From Azospirillum picis (GTDB lineage Bacteria > Pseudomonadota > Alphaproteobacteria > Azospirillales > Azospirillaceae), in the NCBI RefSeq assembly GCF_017876115.1, contig NZ_JAGINO010000006.1:186001-250000 (forward strand): DNA of 64,000 nt, given 5' to 3'. This document shows positions 57,148-64,000 of this stretch, one piece after another. A program made the translations under genes and the position numbers. The notes beneath the pieces were generated by a model. It worked only from the letters and a program-made list of their open reading frames with translations. It was not told the DNA's origin and searched no databases. Within the stretch, counting starts at the first letter, position 1. Each line of letters begins with the position of its first letter.

Positions 57148-57537
57148 CTATTTCAGACGCTCGTCGAGTTCCACCTGATAGCCGGTGGCGAGCCTGTTGG
57201 TCTCGTTGGCCATGCCGACCACCGCCATGAGCTCTCCGAACTGCGCGTCGGTCATGCCAAGTCGCCGCGCCGCAGCCTCGTGGGACCGGATGCAATACTG
57301 GCAGTTGTTGGTGACGCTGACAGCGACGAAGATCATCTCCTTGACCAGCGGGTCGAGGGTCCCCGGTCCCATCACCTCCTTCAGGCTTTCCCATGTCCGT
57401 TTCAGGGTCGCCGGATGATGGGCGATGACCTTCCAGAAATTGTTCACGTCGGGAACGTCGCGCGTCGTCTTGATGTCGTCGTAGACGGCACGCACCTCGG
57501 CGGCGGCGTCGCCCTGTTCGATCGGGAGCAGCGGCAT
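57148..57537 (-). CDS. Carboxymuconolactone decarboxylase/AhpD family protein
   Basis: A 129-residue alpha-helical protein with the AhpD CxxC motif in VTNNCQYCIRSHEAAARRLG and VKEMIFVAVSV before it. AhpD-type members reduce disulfides or peroxides; decarboxylase activity is not implied. ATG 57537 has GGAGG ten bases upstream. It is convergent with the 90-residue gene, 9 bp apart. Confidence 0.85.
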   Translation of the reverse strand: MPLLPIEQGDAAAEVRAVYDDIKTTRDVPDVNNFWKVIAHHPATLKRTWESLKEVMGPGTLDPLVKEMIFVAVSVTNNCQYCIRSHEAAARRLGMTDAQFGELMAVVGMANETNRLATGYQVELDERLK

Positions 57538-57761
57538 GGCGGTCGGTCCTCCTGTGATGGCGGATCCGGATATGGTCGGAGGTTCTTGCGAAAGGCAACG
57601 GCGAACCTGTTCCTGCCCTTTTTCATCGGCCGCGTTGACCGCCCCCCACCCCTCTGGTAGTAAAGACATAGAACAATATCGCGCAAATGTTCGGCCCATG
57701 ATCCGTTCGGCCCGCCGGTTCCGGCCTGCTCCGGATGGGATGGGGCGCCGGGAGGAGCAGC

Positions 57762-58592
57762 GTGGACAGCATGGTTCTGGAGGCGGCCGCCCCGCTGGTC
57801 CGCCAGCGCACTCCCGATGACGATGAAACCGGCAGGCCGGTGGCGGACGCCGCCCCGGGAGGAGCATCAGCGGGAGACGGCTCTCCGGCGGAGCAGGATG
57901 CCGATTTCGGCGACGCCGCCGCAGCCCTGCGCCTCCTCGCCCTGTTGCATGCCCAGGCGCCGACCCCCGCCTTCCTGGAGGATCTGCGGAACAATCCCAT
58001 CGGCGGCCGGGGCCTCGCTCTCGACCGCGACGACGCCATCCAGGCGTCGGCCCTGATCGACGAGGTGGTGAGCGACCTGCCCCCCCGCATCACCCGCCGG
58101 TCGATCTCGCCGCTCGCCAGCGATTACACCACCATCCACGTCACCGGCGAATATTGCGCCTGCCCGACCGAGGCTCCCTGGCTCGACGTGCAGGCACGCC
58201 CCGCCGCGGCAGCGTCCCTGCGCGGCTGGCGCGCGGGGTTCGAGACGGCGCTGCGCCGGCCGCCGGCCGACCGGCTGCCGGAGGACCATGTCGCGGCGGA
58301 ACTGCTGCTGCTCGCCCATCTTCTCGACCTCGGCCGCAAGGCGGACGGCGTGCAGTTTCTCGACCGTCATGTCCTGCGCTGGATTCCCGGCTTCTGCAGC
58401 CGCATCGCCACCCGTTGCCGGGAACCCTTCTATGCCGGCGCCGCCATCCTGACCACTGCGCATCTCGACCATCTCCGCGACCGGCTGGGTTCGGCCTGCG
58501 GCATGCCCCGCCCCAACGGGGATGGTGCCGATGTCCGCCGCCGCCGTCGGACCGAGGGACAATTCCCGCTAACCTGCGACTGCGAGGGCTGA
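57762..58592 (+). CDS. TorD/DmsD-family molybdoenzyme chaperone
   Basis: A 276-residue protein. The core residues around LARDDAIQASALIDEV-like, LASDYTTIHVTGEYCACPTEAPWL and LPEDHVAAELLLLAHLLDLG match the TorD/NarJ chaperone fold that protects Tat-exported molybdenum enzymes before cofactor loading. The expected partner oxidoreductase is absent from the window. GTG 57762 follows GGGAGG at about six bases; ATG 57735 is the alternative. Its stop is 124 bp before the hybrid kinase start. Confidence 0.7.
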   Translation: MDSMVLEAAAPLVRQRTPDDDETGRPVADAAPGGASAGDGSPAEQDADFGDAAAALRLLALLHAQAPTPAFLEDLRNNPIGGRGLALDRDDAIQASALIDEVVSDLPPRITRRSISPLASDYTTIHVTGEYCACPTEAPWLDVQARPAAAASLRGWRAGFETALRRPPADRLPEDHVAAELLLLAHLLDLGRKADGVQFLDRHVLRWIPGFCSRIATRCREPFYAGAAILTTAHLDHLRDRLGSACGMPRPNGDGADVRRRRRTEGQFPLTCDCEG

Positions 58593-58715
58593 CGGCACGC
58601 GCCCCTGCCGGAAGTCGGAGTTGCCCAGCCGCCGCCGATTCGGCGATGGTGGGACGGTATCGTGCCCGCGGCGCAGGTGGTCCGTTGCCGGCCGGCACCC
58701 TCGATCTGGACGGCC

Positions 58716-60950
58716 ATGGCTTTGCGCAGTCACGAAAGCTGGACCGACCGCACGGCCTCTCTGCGGCTGCTGCGCCTCCTGCTGGCCGTGTCGGTGGCGC
58801 TGCCGCTGGTGCTGTTCGCCGGGATCGGCTGGCGCGAGCGATGGGAGGCGCAGGCCGAGGCCGAGCAGGACAGCCGCAAGAATGCGCTGATCCTGCATGA
58901 GCATGTGCTCAAGGTATTCGATACGGTCGAACAGGTGCTGGATCGCGTCGACGAGCGGATCCGGGGGCGAAGCTGGGCCGAGATCACCACGTCGGAGTCC
59001 CTGCACGGCTATCTGAGGACGCTTGCCGGTGAGTTGGAGCAGATCGGCAGCATCGGACTGGCCGATCCCGATGGCGTCGTCCGCAACTCCAGCATCGAGT
59101 TTCCCTCGCACCGCTTCTACGTCGGGGGACGGACCTATTTCCGACTGCAGCGCGAAAGCGACGCCGGGCTGCTGATCGGAGAGACCCTGGCCGATCCGGC
59201 CAGCGGCCGGCCCAGCTTCGGCATCAGCCGGCGCCGCAGCGGGCCGGGGGGACCCGACGGCGGCTTCGACGGAGTGATCAACGCCACCGTCAATCCCGCT
59301 TATTTCGCGAGCTTCTACCGCAGCGCCTTCGGGATCGGCGGCCAGTCGGTCAGCCTGGTTCGCGAGGACGGCCTGATCCTGATGCGCTTCCCGCCCACCG
59401 GCTTCGACGCACCGGTGGTGCTGCCGCCGGACCGCGGGCTTCTCGCCCAGCTTCGCGAGCGGCGCGAGGAAGGGATCTACCGCACCGAAAGCGCACTCGA
59501 CGGCCGCGATCGCCTGTACGCCTACCGGCGCGTCGGCGACTTTCCCGTCTATGTCGTCTATGGGCTCGACCAGGCACGGGTGATCACGGCCTGGTGGCGC
59601 AACATGGCCATGGATGCCGCCTTCGTGGCGCCGGCGACGCTGGCGCTGGCGCTGATCGCCTGGCTGGCCTATGGCCGTGCGGTTTCCGAAAACGCGGCCG
59701 TGCGCCGCTGGGCCGAGGAAACGCGCAACCGGGAGCGCCTGGAGGAGGCGCTGCGCCAGAGCCAGAAGATGGAGGCGCTGGGCCAGCTCACCGGCGGTGT
59801 CGCCCACGACTTCAACAACCTGCTGACCGCGGCGCTGGCCAACCTGCACCTGCTGTCCCGCCACCTTCCCACCGAGGCGCACCGCTACCTCGACGGTGCC
59901 CGCACGGCGCTGGAGCGGGCGGAGAAGCTCACGCGCCAACTGCTGGCCTTCTCCCGGCAGGACGCGGTCAACCCAGCCCTGCTTGATCTGGGCGACAGCC
60001 TGCGGCGGATGGGTGACCTGATCGAGCATTCGGTCCGCGGCGACGTCGCGCTGGACTGGGACCTGGCCCCCGGCACCTGGACCGTGGCGGTCGATCCCAT
60101 CCAGCTCGAGATGGCGGTGCTGAACCTCGTGGTGAATGCACGCGATGCCATGCCCGAGGGCGGCCGCGTGCGCGTCGCGCTCACACGCGGCCCTTCACCG
60201 CGGATGGTGCGGATCGAGGTCGTCGACACCGGAACCGGAATGGCGCCGGACGTGGCCGCCCGCGCGTTCGACCCCTTCTTCACCACCAAGGCCATGGGCA
60301 AGGGGACCGGGCTTGGCCTGTCGATGGTCTACGGTTTCGCCCGCCAGTCCGGCGGCAACGCTACCATCGAGAGCCGGCCGGGCGCCGGGACGCGGGTGAT
60401 GATCGACCTGCCTCTGGCCGAAGGTGCGGCGACTGCTCCGGCCGCCGACACCGGGGAGTCGGCCGGGGCTCCGGCCGACGGCCGAGGCCTGCGCGTCCTG
60501 GTGGTGGAGGACAATGCCCTGGTGCTGTTGGCGACGGTCGAGGGGCTGGTGCAGGACGGCTTCACGGTCGAGACGGCGGAACACGGCGTCGAGGCACTGG
60601 ACCTGCTGGAGCGGGACGCCGACTTCGACATCGTCGTGTCGGATGTGGTGATGCCTCACGGCGTGTCGGGCATCGACCTCGCCCGCCGCATCCGCGAGCG
60701 CTGGCCGCGACTGCCGGTCCTGCTGGCGTCCGGCTACAGTCCGGAATCGCTGTCGACGATGGGGGCCGACCTTGCTTCGGTCCTGCCCAAGCCCTATACG
60801 CCCGATCAGCTTGCCGCGCGCATCCGCGCACTGACCAGCGGGCGGGTGGCCGAAAACCAAGCGGCCGGCGACCAGGCGGCCGGCGACCGGACCAAGGATG
60901 GCGAAACCGGCACCATGCGTCCGGACGGCCGCCTCAGGTCAGGGCACTGA
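58716..60950 (+). CDS. Hybrid sensor histidine kinase with periplasmic Cache-type sensor
   Basis: A 744-residue membrane kinase. TM1 about 16-38, then an extracytoplasmic PDC/Cache-like region to about 300 ([26 protein letters not shown]) and TM2 about 306-328. HisKA carries [13 protein letters not shown] (phospho-His), the N-box [19 protein letters not shown] and [14 protein letters not shown]-terminal receiver has Asp in [15 protein letters not shown] 58716 is chosen; an upstream ATG at 58662 would add 18 non-membrane residues. No cognate DNA-binding regulator is adjacent. Confidence 0.9.
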   Translation: MALRSHESWTDRTASLRLLRLLLAVSVALPLVLFAGIGWRERWEAQAEAEQDSRKNALILHEHVLKVFDTVEQVLDRVDERIRGRSWAEITTSESLHGYLRTLAGELEQIGSIGLADPDGVVRNSSIEFPSHRFYVGGRTYFRLQRESDAGLLIGETLADPASGRPSFGISRRRSGPGGPDGGFDGVINATVNPAYFASFYRSAFGIGGQSVSLVREDGLILMRFPPTGFDAPVVLPPDRGLLAQLRERREEGIYRTESALDGRDRLYAYRRVGDFPVYVVYGLDQARVITAWWRNMAMDAAFVAPATLALALIAWLAYGRAVSENAAVRRWAEETRNRERLEEALRQSQKMEALGQLTGGVAHDFNNLLTAALANLHLLSRHLPTEAHRYLDGARTALERAEKLTRQLLAFSRQDAVNPALLDLGDSLRRMGDLIEHSVRGDVALDWDLAPGTWTVAVDPIQLEMAVLNLVVNARDAMPEGGRVRVALTRGPSPRMVRIEVVDTGTGMAPDVAARAFDPFFTTKAMGKGTGLGLSMVYGFARQSGGNATIESRPGAGTRVMIDLPLAEGAATAPAADTGESAGAPADGRGLRVLVVEDNALVLLATVEGLVQDGFTVETAEHGVEALDLLERDADFDIVVSDVVMPHGVSGIDLARRIRERWPRLPVLLASGYSPESLSTMGADLASVLPKPYTPDQLAARIRALTSGRVAENQAAGDQAAGDRTKDGETGTMRPDGRLRSGH

Positions 60951-61119
60951 GGAACATCGGCGTCCACATCGCCATGCACCAGACCAGGCCGAGGCACAGG
61001 CCGCGCGTCAGGTCGTCGAATGTCGGGGACTGCAGTCGATGCAAACTCCACATCTCGTGCAGCTCGCTGGGGCTCGGCTGGGTATCGGAAGCGGATCGGT
61101 CGCGGTCGCTCGGCGTCAT
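60934..61119 (-). CDS. Small membrane protein, 61 aa
   Basis: A short product (MTPSDRDRSASDTQPSPSEL...) with a single C-terminal hydrophobic helix ([18 protein letters not shown]). The ATG at 61119 has GAGGT six bases upstream. Its stop overlaps the end of the convergent kinase gene by 17 bp. Function unknown; small, possibly regulatory membrane protein. Confidence 0.55.
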   Translation of the reverse strand: MTPSDRDRSASDTQPSPSELHEMWSLHRLQSPTFDDLTRGLCLGLVWCMAMWTPMFLSALT

Positions 61120-61221
61120 GGCTGGACCTCGCATCGAAAGCGGAACGCCCAACAAGTTTGGACCCATGATGCCGGCTGGCCAGCCTGTCTTCCGATGGCA
61201 CGCGAATTATCTCGGCATATG

Positions 61222-61256
61222 AAAAAAGGCCGCACCCGCCGCACGGATGAGGCCTT
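61222..61256 (-). terminator. Rho-independent terminator, minus strand
   Basis: On the minus strand AAGGCC...GGCCTT closes a hairpin ending in TTTTTT, downstream of the 74-residue protein gene. Confidence 0.75.
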
Positions 61257-61273
61257 CAGCAGCAGGGCCAAGC

Positions 61274-61313
61274 CGGCCGGCCGCGCCTCCGGAAGCGGAG
61301 GCGCGGCCGGCCG
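61274..61313. repeat. Perfect 18-bp-stem hairpin without U-tract
   Basis: Perfect 18-bp arms around GAAG (CGCGCCTCCG...CGGAGGCGCG at the centre), immediately after the 74-residue gene stop and before its terminator. Confidence 0.75.
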
Positions 61314-61319
61314 AACCGG

Positions 61320-61544
61320 TCACTTGCCGGGGCGGATCACCGGGGTGAGCTGGTCGCCCCAGTTGCCGGCCTCATTGTGGTAGCGGGCGGTGCGCATCAG
61401 CTCCACCGTGATGCCGGCCTCGACCGCCTTGACGACGGCGTCGTTCAGGCGGTGCAGGTTGTTGGCCACGATGCGGATCGCGCTTTCCTGCTCCGGAGAC
61501 AGCTCCGAACGTTCATCCGGCGGTGCATCCTTGAATCCCGACAT
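61320..61544 (-). CDS. Conserved hypothetical protein, 74 aa
   Basis: A small helical protein (ELSPEQESAIRIVANNLHRLNDAVVKAVEAG, then MRTARYHNEAGNWGDQLTPVIR). No known domain, but the regular helix and a clear GGAAGGA site seven bases before ATG 61544 support it. A hairpin and terminator follow. It is divergent from the secreted protein 376 bp away. Confidence 0.65.
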   Translation of the reverse strand: MSGFKDAPPDERSELSPEQESAIRIVANNLHRLNDAVVKAVEAGITVELMRTARYHNEAGNWGDQLTPVIRPGK

Positions 61545-61920
61545 GCGTTGTTCCTTCCCCTCGGTTGCAACCGCCGCGGGCCTTCGCCTGCGGCGGTCCT
61601 GACTTGGTCATGATCTTGTCCGGCGGACGATGCCGGTTTTCGAGATGTACCACATCTTGTGCGCCGCGATAAAGCACCCGACGTGCCAAGCACTTGCGAC
61701 CATTGGCCTCTTGCAACCGCCGAAGCACCGGCTATCGCCGGCGCCACGCCGTCGCGGGTTCGATGCGGGGCCGCTGCGGACCATCTGCCCCGTATTTTTA
61801 TTTCTTACGAGCGAAAGGATAAAACTAAGTTTTCTTAATAATTCGGCGGATTGCGGCTTGACCGTCTCCAATTGCACTGATTAGCTTTTGGTGTAATCCT
61901 TTTTCTCCATGGAGATAATC
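61545..61920. promoter_or_regulatory. Divergent non-coding region with AT-rich right half
   Basis: 376 bp with no supported gene. The right part (61790-61905) is AT-rich and contains TTGACC (61858-61863), a 17-bp spacer and TTAGCT, a plausible promoter for the secreted-protein gene. Confidence 0.45.
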
Positions 61921-62289
61921 TTGAAGACTGTTGCCTCCAAGGCCCTTCTGGTTGCGTCCTCGCTGCTGTTCATGCATGGCGCTGCATTCGCCGGGCAGCA
62001 GGACTTCAGCATCCTCAACAAGACCGGATATGCCCTGAAGCATATCTATGTGTCCGAAAGCAACAGCAATAGCTGGGACGAGGATATCCTGGGCCGTGAC
62101 CTGCTGGAAAACGGCGAGGAGTTCGAGGTTTCTTTCGACAAGGCCGAAGCGACCTGCAAATGGGACATGAAGGTCATCTACGACGACGGTGATTCCGCTG
62201 TCTGGGGCGGCCTGAATCTCTGTAAGATTTCGAAGCTGACGCTGAAGTGGAACAAGAACACCGGCGTCACCTCCGCGAGCATCGAGTAA
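61921..62289 (+). CDS. Small secreted protein of unknown function (TTG start)
   Basis: A 122-residue exported protein. Starting at TTG 61921 gives a classical signal peptide (MKTVASKALLVASSLLFMHG..., cut near AAFA-GQ), with GGAG six bases upstream. The ATG at 61909 has no ribosome-binding site and overlaps that GGAG. The mature part (FSILNKTGYALKHIYVSESN, SWDEDILGRDLLENGEEF, WDMKVIYDDGDSAVWGGLNL) belongs to a recurrent alphaproteobacterial secreted family of unknown function. Lower GC than its neighbours. Confidence 0.75.
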   Translation: MKTVASKALLVASSLLFMHGAAFAGQQDFSILNKTGYALKHIYVSESNSNSWDEDILGRDLLENGEEFEVSFDKAEATCKWDMKVIYDDGDSAVWGGLNLCKISKLTLKWNKNTGVTSASIE

Positions 62290-62291
62290 GT

Positions 62292-63260
62292 CTATCCGAA
62301 GTTGTCCGGGCTGCGGTTCATCAGGTGGATGAAGACGTCCTCCAGCGTCGGCTCCGCCTCGGTGATCCGCAGGCCCGGATCCTCCCGCCAGGGATCGAGC
62401 GTCCGGTCCAGGGCGGCGCGGTCGGAGCCGCTGACGTGCAGGCTGCTGCCGAACACCGCCACCATCTCGACCCCGGGGCGCCTCCGGAGCTCCGCGGCCA
62501 TCTGGTGCAGGCCGGAGTGCGGGCCGGCTCCGCCGACGACCCGCGTGTGCAGGCCCGATGCCGAGATGACCTGCCCGACCGTGCCATCGGCCATCAGCGT
62601 CCCATAGGCGATGTAGGCGATGCGATGGCAGCGCTCCGCCTCGTCCATGTAATGCGTGCTCACCAGAACGGTCAGCCCCTCCCCGGCCAGCCGGTGGAGT
62701 TCGTCCCAGAACTCCCGCCGCGCCTTGGGATCGACACCCGCCGTCGGCTCGTCGAGCAGCAACAGCTTGGGGGCGTGCAGGATGCAGGCGGCCAGCGCCA
62801 GACGTTGTTTCCAGCCACCCGACAGCTCTCCGGCCAGTTGGCTGCGGCGGTTGGCCAGCCCCAGCCGCTCCAGCGCTTCCGCCACCCGGCGCCGCCGGTC
62901 GGGCAATCCGTACATCCGGGCGACGAAATCCAAATTCTCGGCGATGCTGAGATCCTCCCAGAAGCTGAACTTCTGGGTCATGTAGCCGACCTGGCGCCTG
63001 ATCGCCGCCCCCTGGGTGCGGATGTCGAACCCCAGGCAGGTGCCCGCCCCGGCATCCGGGGTCAGCAGGCCGCACAGCAGGCGGATGGTCGTGGTCTTGC
63101 CCGACCCGTTGGGGCCGAGAAAGCCGTAGATCTCGCCGGCATCGACGCGGATCGACACGTTGTCGACCACCGTCTTGGCACCAAATCGCTTGACCAGCCC
63201 GCGCACGTCGATCACCGGCGCCGCCCTGTCCGCACCGGTGCCGGCCCCCGCCCCCGTCAT
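62292..63260 (-). CDS. ABC transporter ATP-binding protein (ABC-2 exporter type)
   Basis: A 322-residue ATPase. Walker A GFLGPNGSGKTTT, signature ELSGGWKQRLALAAC (a G-G-W variant of LSGGQ), Walker B KLLLLDEPTAGVDP and H-loop VLVSTHYMDEAERC. The C-terminal 90 residues are the extension usual in CcmA/NatA/YbhF-type ATPases. Its ATG overlaps the upstream membrane-fusion-protein stop. The permease genes are not in the window. Likely part of a tripartite ABC exporter. Confidence 0.92.
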   Translation of the reverse strand: MTGAGAGTGADRAAPVIDVRGLVKRFGAKTVVDNVSIRVDAGEIYGFLGPNGSGKTTTIRLLCGLLTPDAGAGTCLGFDIRTQGAAIRRQVGYMTQKFSFWEDLSIAENLDFVARMYGLPDRRRRVAEALERLGLANRRSQLAGELSGGWKQRLALAACILHAPKLLLLDEPTAGVDPKARREFWDELHRLAGEGLTVLVSTHYMDEAERCHRIAYIAYGTLMADGTVGQVISASGLHTRVVGGAGPHSGLHQMAAELRRRPGVEMVAVFGSSLHVSGSDRAALDRTLDPWREDPGLRITEAEPTLEDVFIHLMNRSPDNFG

Positions 63261-64000
63261 CGGCCGCCATCCTCCGCGGCGATCCAGGCGTCCACCGGGA
63301 GGCCAGGATTGAGCGGAGGCCCAGGCGTCGCCGCCGGCCGGGCCTCCACCCGGAAGACGAGCTTCCCGCGGCTGCCGACGCTGTAGATCACCGGCGGCGT
63401 ATATTCGGCCTGCGAAGCGACACGCAGTATCCTGGCGGAAAGCCCCGGTGGGCAGCCGTCGCAACCGATCGCGAGGTCCGTTCCCGGCACCGCCCTGGCC
63501 AAAGCCGTCTCCGGAACGAACAGCACGAGCTTGACCCGCTCCGGTGGCAGCAGCGAAACCACCGGCGACCCGGCCGGCACCCATTCGCCGGGATTGTAGA
63601 GCGTGTCGTCGACCAGGGCGCCGGCCGGCGCGGTCGGGGCGAGGTCCGCCAGCCGGCGCTCCGCCTGGACGAGCGCCGCCTCGGCCTGCATCACCGCCTG
63701 GTCGGCGGCGCGCCGCTGCTCGTCACGCGCCGGAAGCGCCGCGACGGCAAGCTGGGCTTCGGCTTCCGCCAGACGCCCGAGGTCGCGGTCGTAGGCTGCC
63801 CGCGCCTGGTCGAGCTTGTCCGGAGAACTGACCCTGCGCGCGGTCAGTTGCGTCTGGCGGGCGAGTTCGGCCGTGGAGTAGCGCAGTGCCGCCTCGGCCT
63901 GCGCCTTCTGTGACACCAGCACCGCCACTTCCTGCGGCCGGCGGCCGGTGGCGAGGTCGGCGCGCTCCGCCCGGGCCTGAGCCAGCGCCGCCGCCAAGCG
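63257..64000 (-). CDS. HlyD/YbhG-family membrane fusion protein, cut by the window edge
   Basis: The frame is open to the right window edge, so the N-terminus is missing. Visible parts are a long coiled coil (ERADLATGRRPQEVAVLVSQ... to AALVQAERRLADL), then PTAPAGALVDDTLYNPGEWVPAGSPVVSLLPP (lipoyl-like/beta-barrel) and a C-terminal KLVFRVEARPA segment. It would bridge the inner-membrane exporter to the outer membrane and is translationally coupled to the ATPase gene. Confidence 0.88.
   Translation of the reverse strand, partial: RLAAALAQARAERADLATGRRPQEVAVLVSQKAQAEAALRYSTAELARQTQLTARRVSSPDKLDQARAAYDRDLGRLAEAEAQLAVAALPARDEQRRAADQAVMQAEAALVQAERRLADLAPTAPAGALVDDTLYNPGEWVPAGSPVVSLLPPERVKLVLFVPETALARAVPGTDLAIGCDGCPPGLSARILRVASQAEYTPPVIYSVGSRGKLVFRVEARPAATPGPPLNPGLPVDAWIAAEDGGR

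Noticed and set aside
61608-61877. 89-codon minus-strand frame in the 61.5-61.9 kb gap
   Set aside because: No ribosome-binding site and no recognisable fold; overlaps the likely promoter of the secreted-protein gene.

Overview
The window is GC-rich, densely coded chromosomal DNA. The gene content (mreBCD-mrdA, a spare hisE-like gene, murA followed by a DUF2948 gene, lgt-midA-pgeF, a urease cluster, possible EcfG-type stress promoters, egtB and QuiNAc-type O-antigen genes) fits an alphaproteobacterium of the Rhodospirillales, most likely Azospirillum or a close relative. That assignment comes from recognising families and gene order, not from a database search. No rRNA, CRISPR array, transposase or intact prophage was seen.

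Layout. 1-7.7 kb: the end of a methyltransferase gene, a HisE-like pyrophosphatase, phoU divergent from a YqhA-family membrane protein, then the cell-shape operon mreB-mreC-mreD-mrdA. 7.7-14.5 kb: an aminotransferase, miaA, serB, a bacteriohemerythrin, fabI and two envelope or stress-type proteins. 14.5-22.7 kb: a complete urease operon on the minus strand (ureD-A-B-C-murI-E-F-G), interrupted by murI and by two copies of a palindromic repeat. A LuxR-type response regulator lies just upstream of ureD, and a second, degenerate regulator is transcribed divergently from it. 22.9-27.7 kb: a PfpI/DJ-1 protein, a small secreted protein, DUF2948, murA, dcd, a GNAT enzyme and two small conserved proteins. 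27.8-34.8 kb: a surface-polysaccharide locus that looks equipped to make and transfer N-acetylquinovosamine. 35-36.4 kb: twin tRNA-Thr(GGT) genes and aroC.

36.4-37.8 kb holds the most foreign-looking piece: a lone AAA/STAND-like ATPase gene, less GC-rich than its neighbours, with an elaborate set of direct and inverted repeats over its promoter. 37.8-43 kb: a secreted protein, rnr (followed by a perfect 48-bp palindrome), a CtpA-type protease and rpmG. 43-48.3 kb: egtB, a membrane HAMP/PAS protein with a catalytically dead exonuclease-like domain, a Tad-domain protein and lrgAB. 48.3-55.7 kb: leuA behind a leucine leader-peptide attenuator, hldD, lgt-midA-pgeF and prs. 55.7-57.1 kb: a phage-like Cro/S24-repressor switch with operator-like palindromes. 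57.1-64 kb: an AhpD-like protein, an orphan TorD-family chaperone, a hybrid histidine kinase, small proteins, a secreted protein with a probable TTG start, and the start of an ABC exporter cut by the window edge.

The main non-coding signals are the attenuator before leuA, the repeat that appears to supply ureF with its ribosome-binding site and start codon, the repeat-covered ATPase promoter, the palindrome after rnr, and two EcfG-like promoter candidates.
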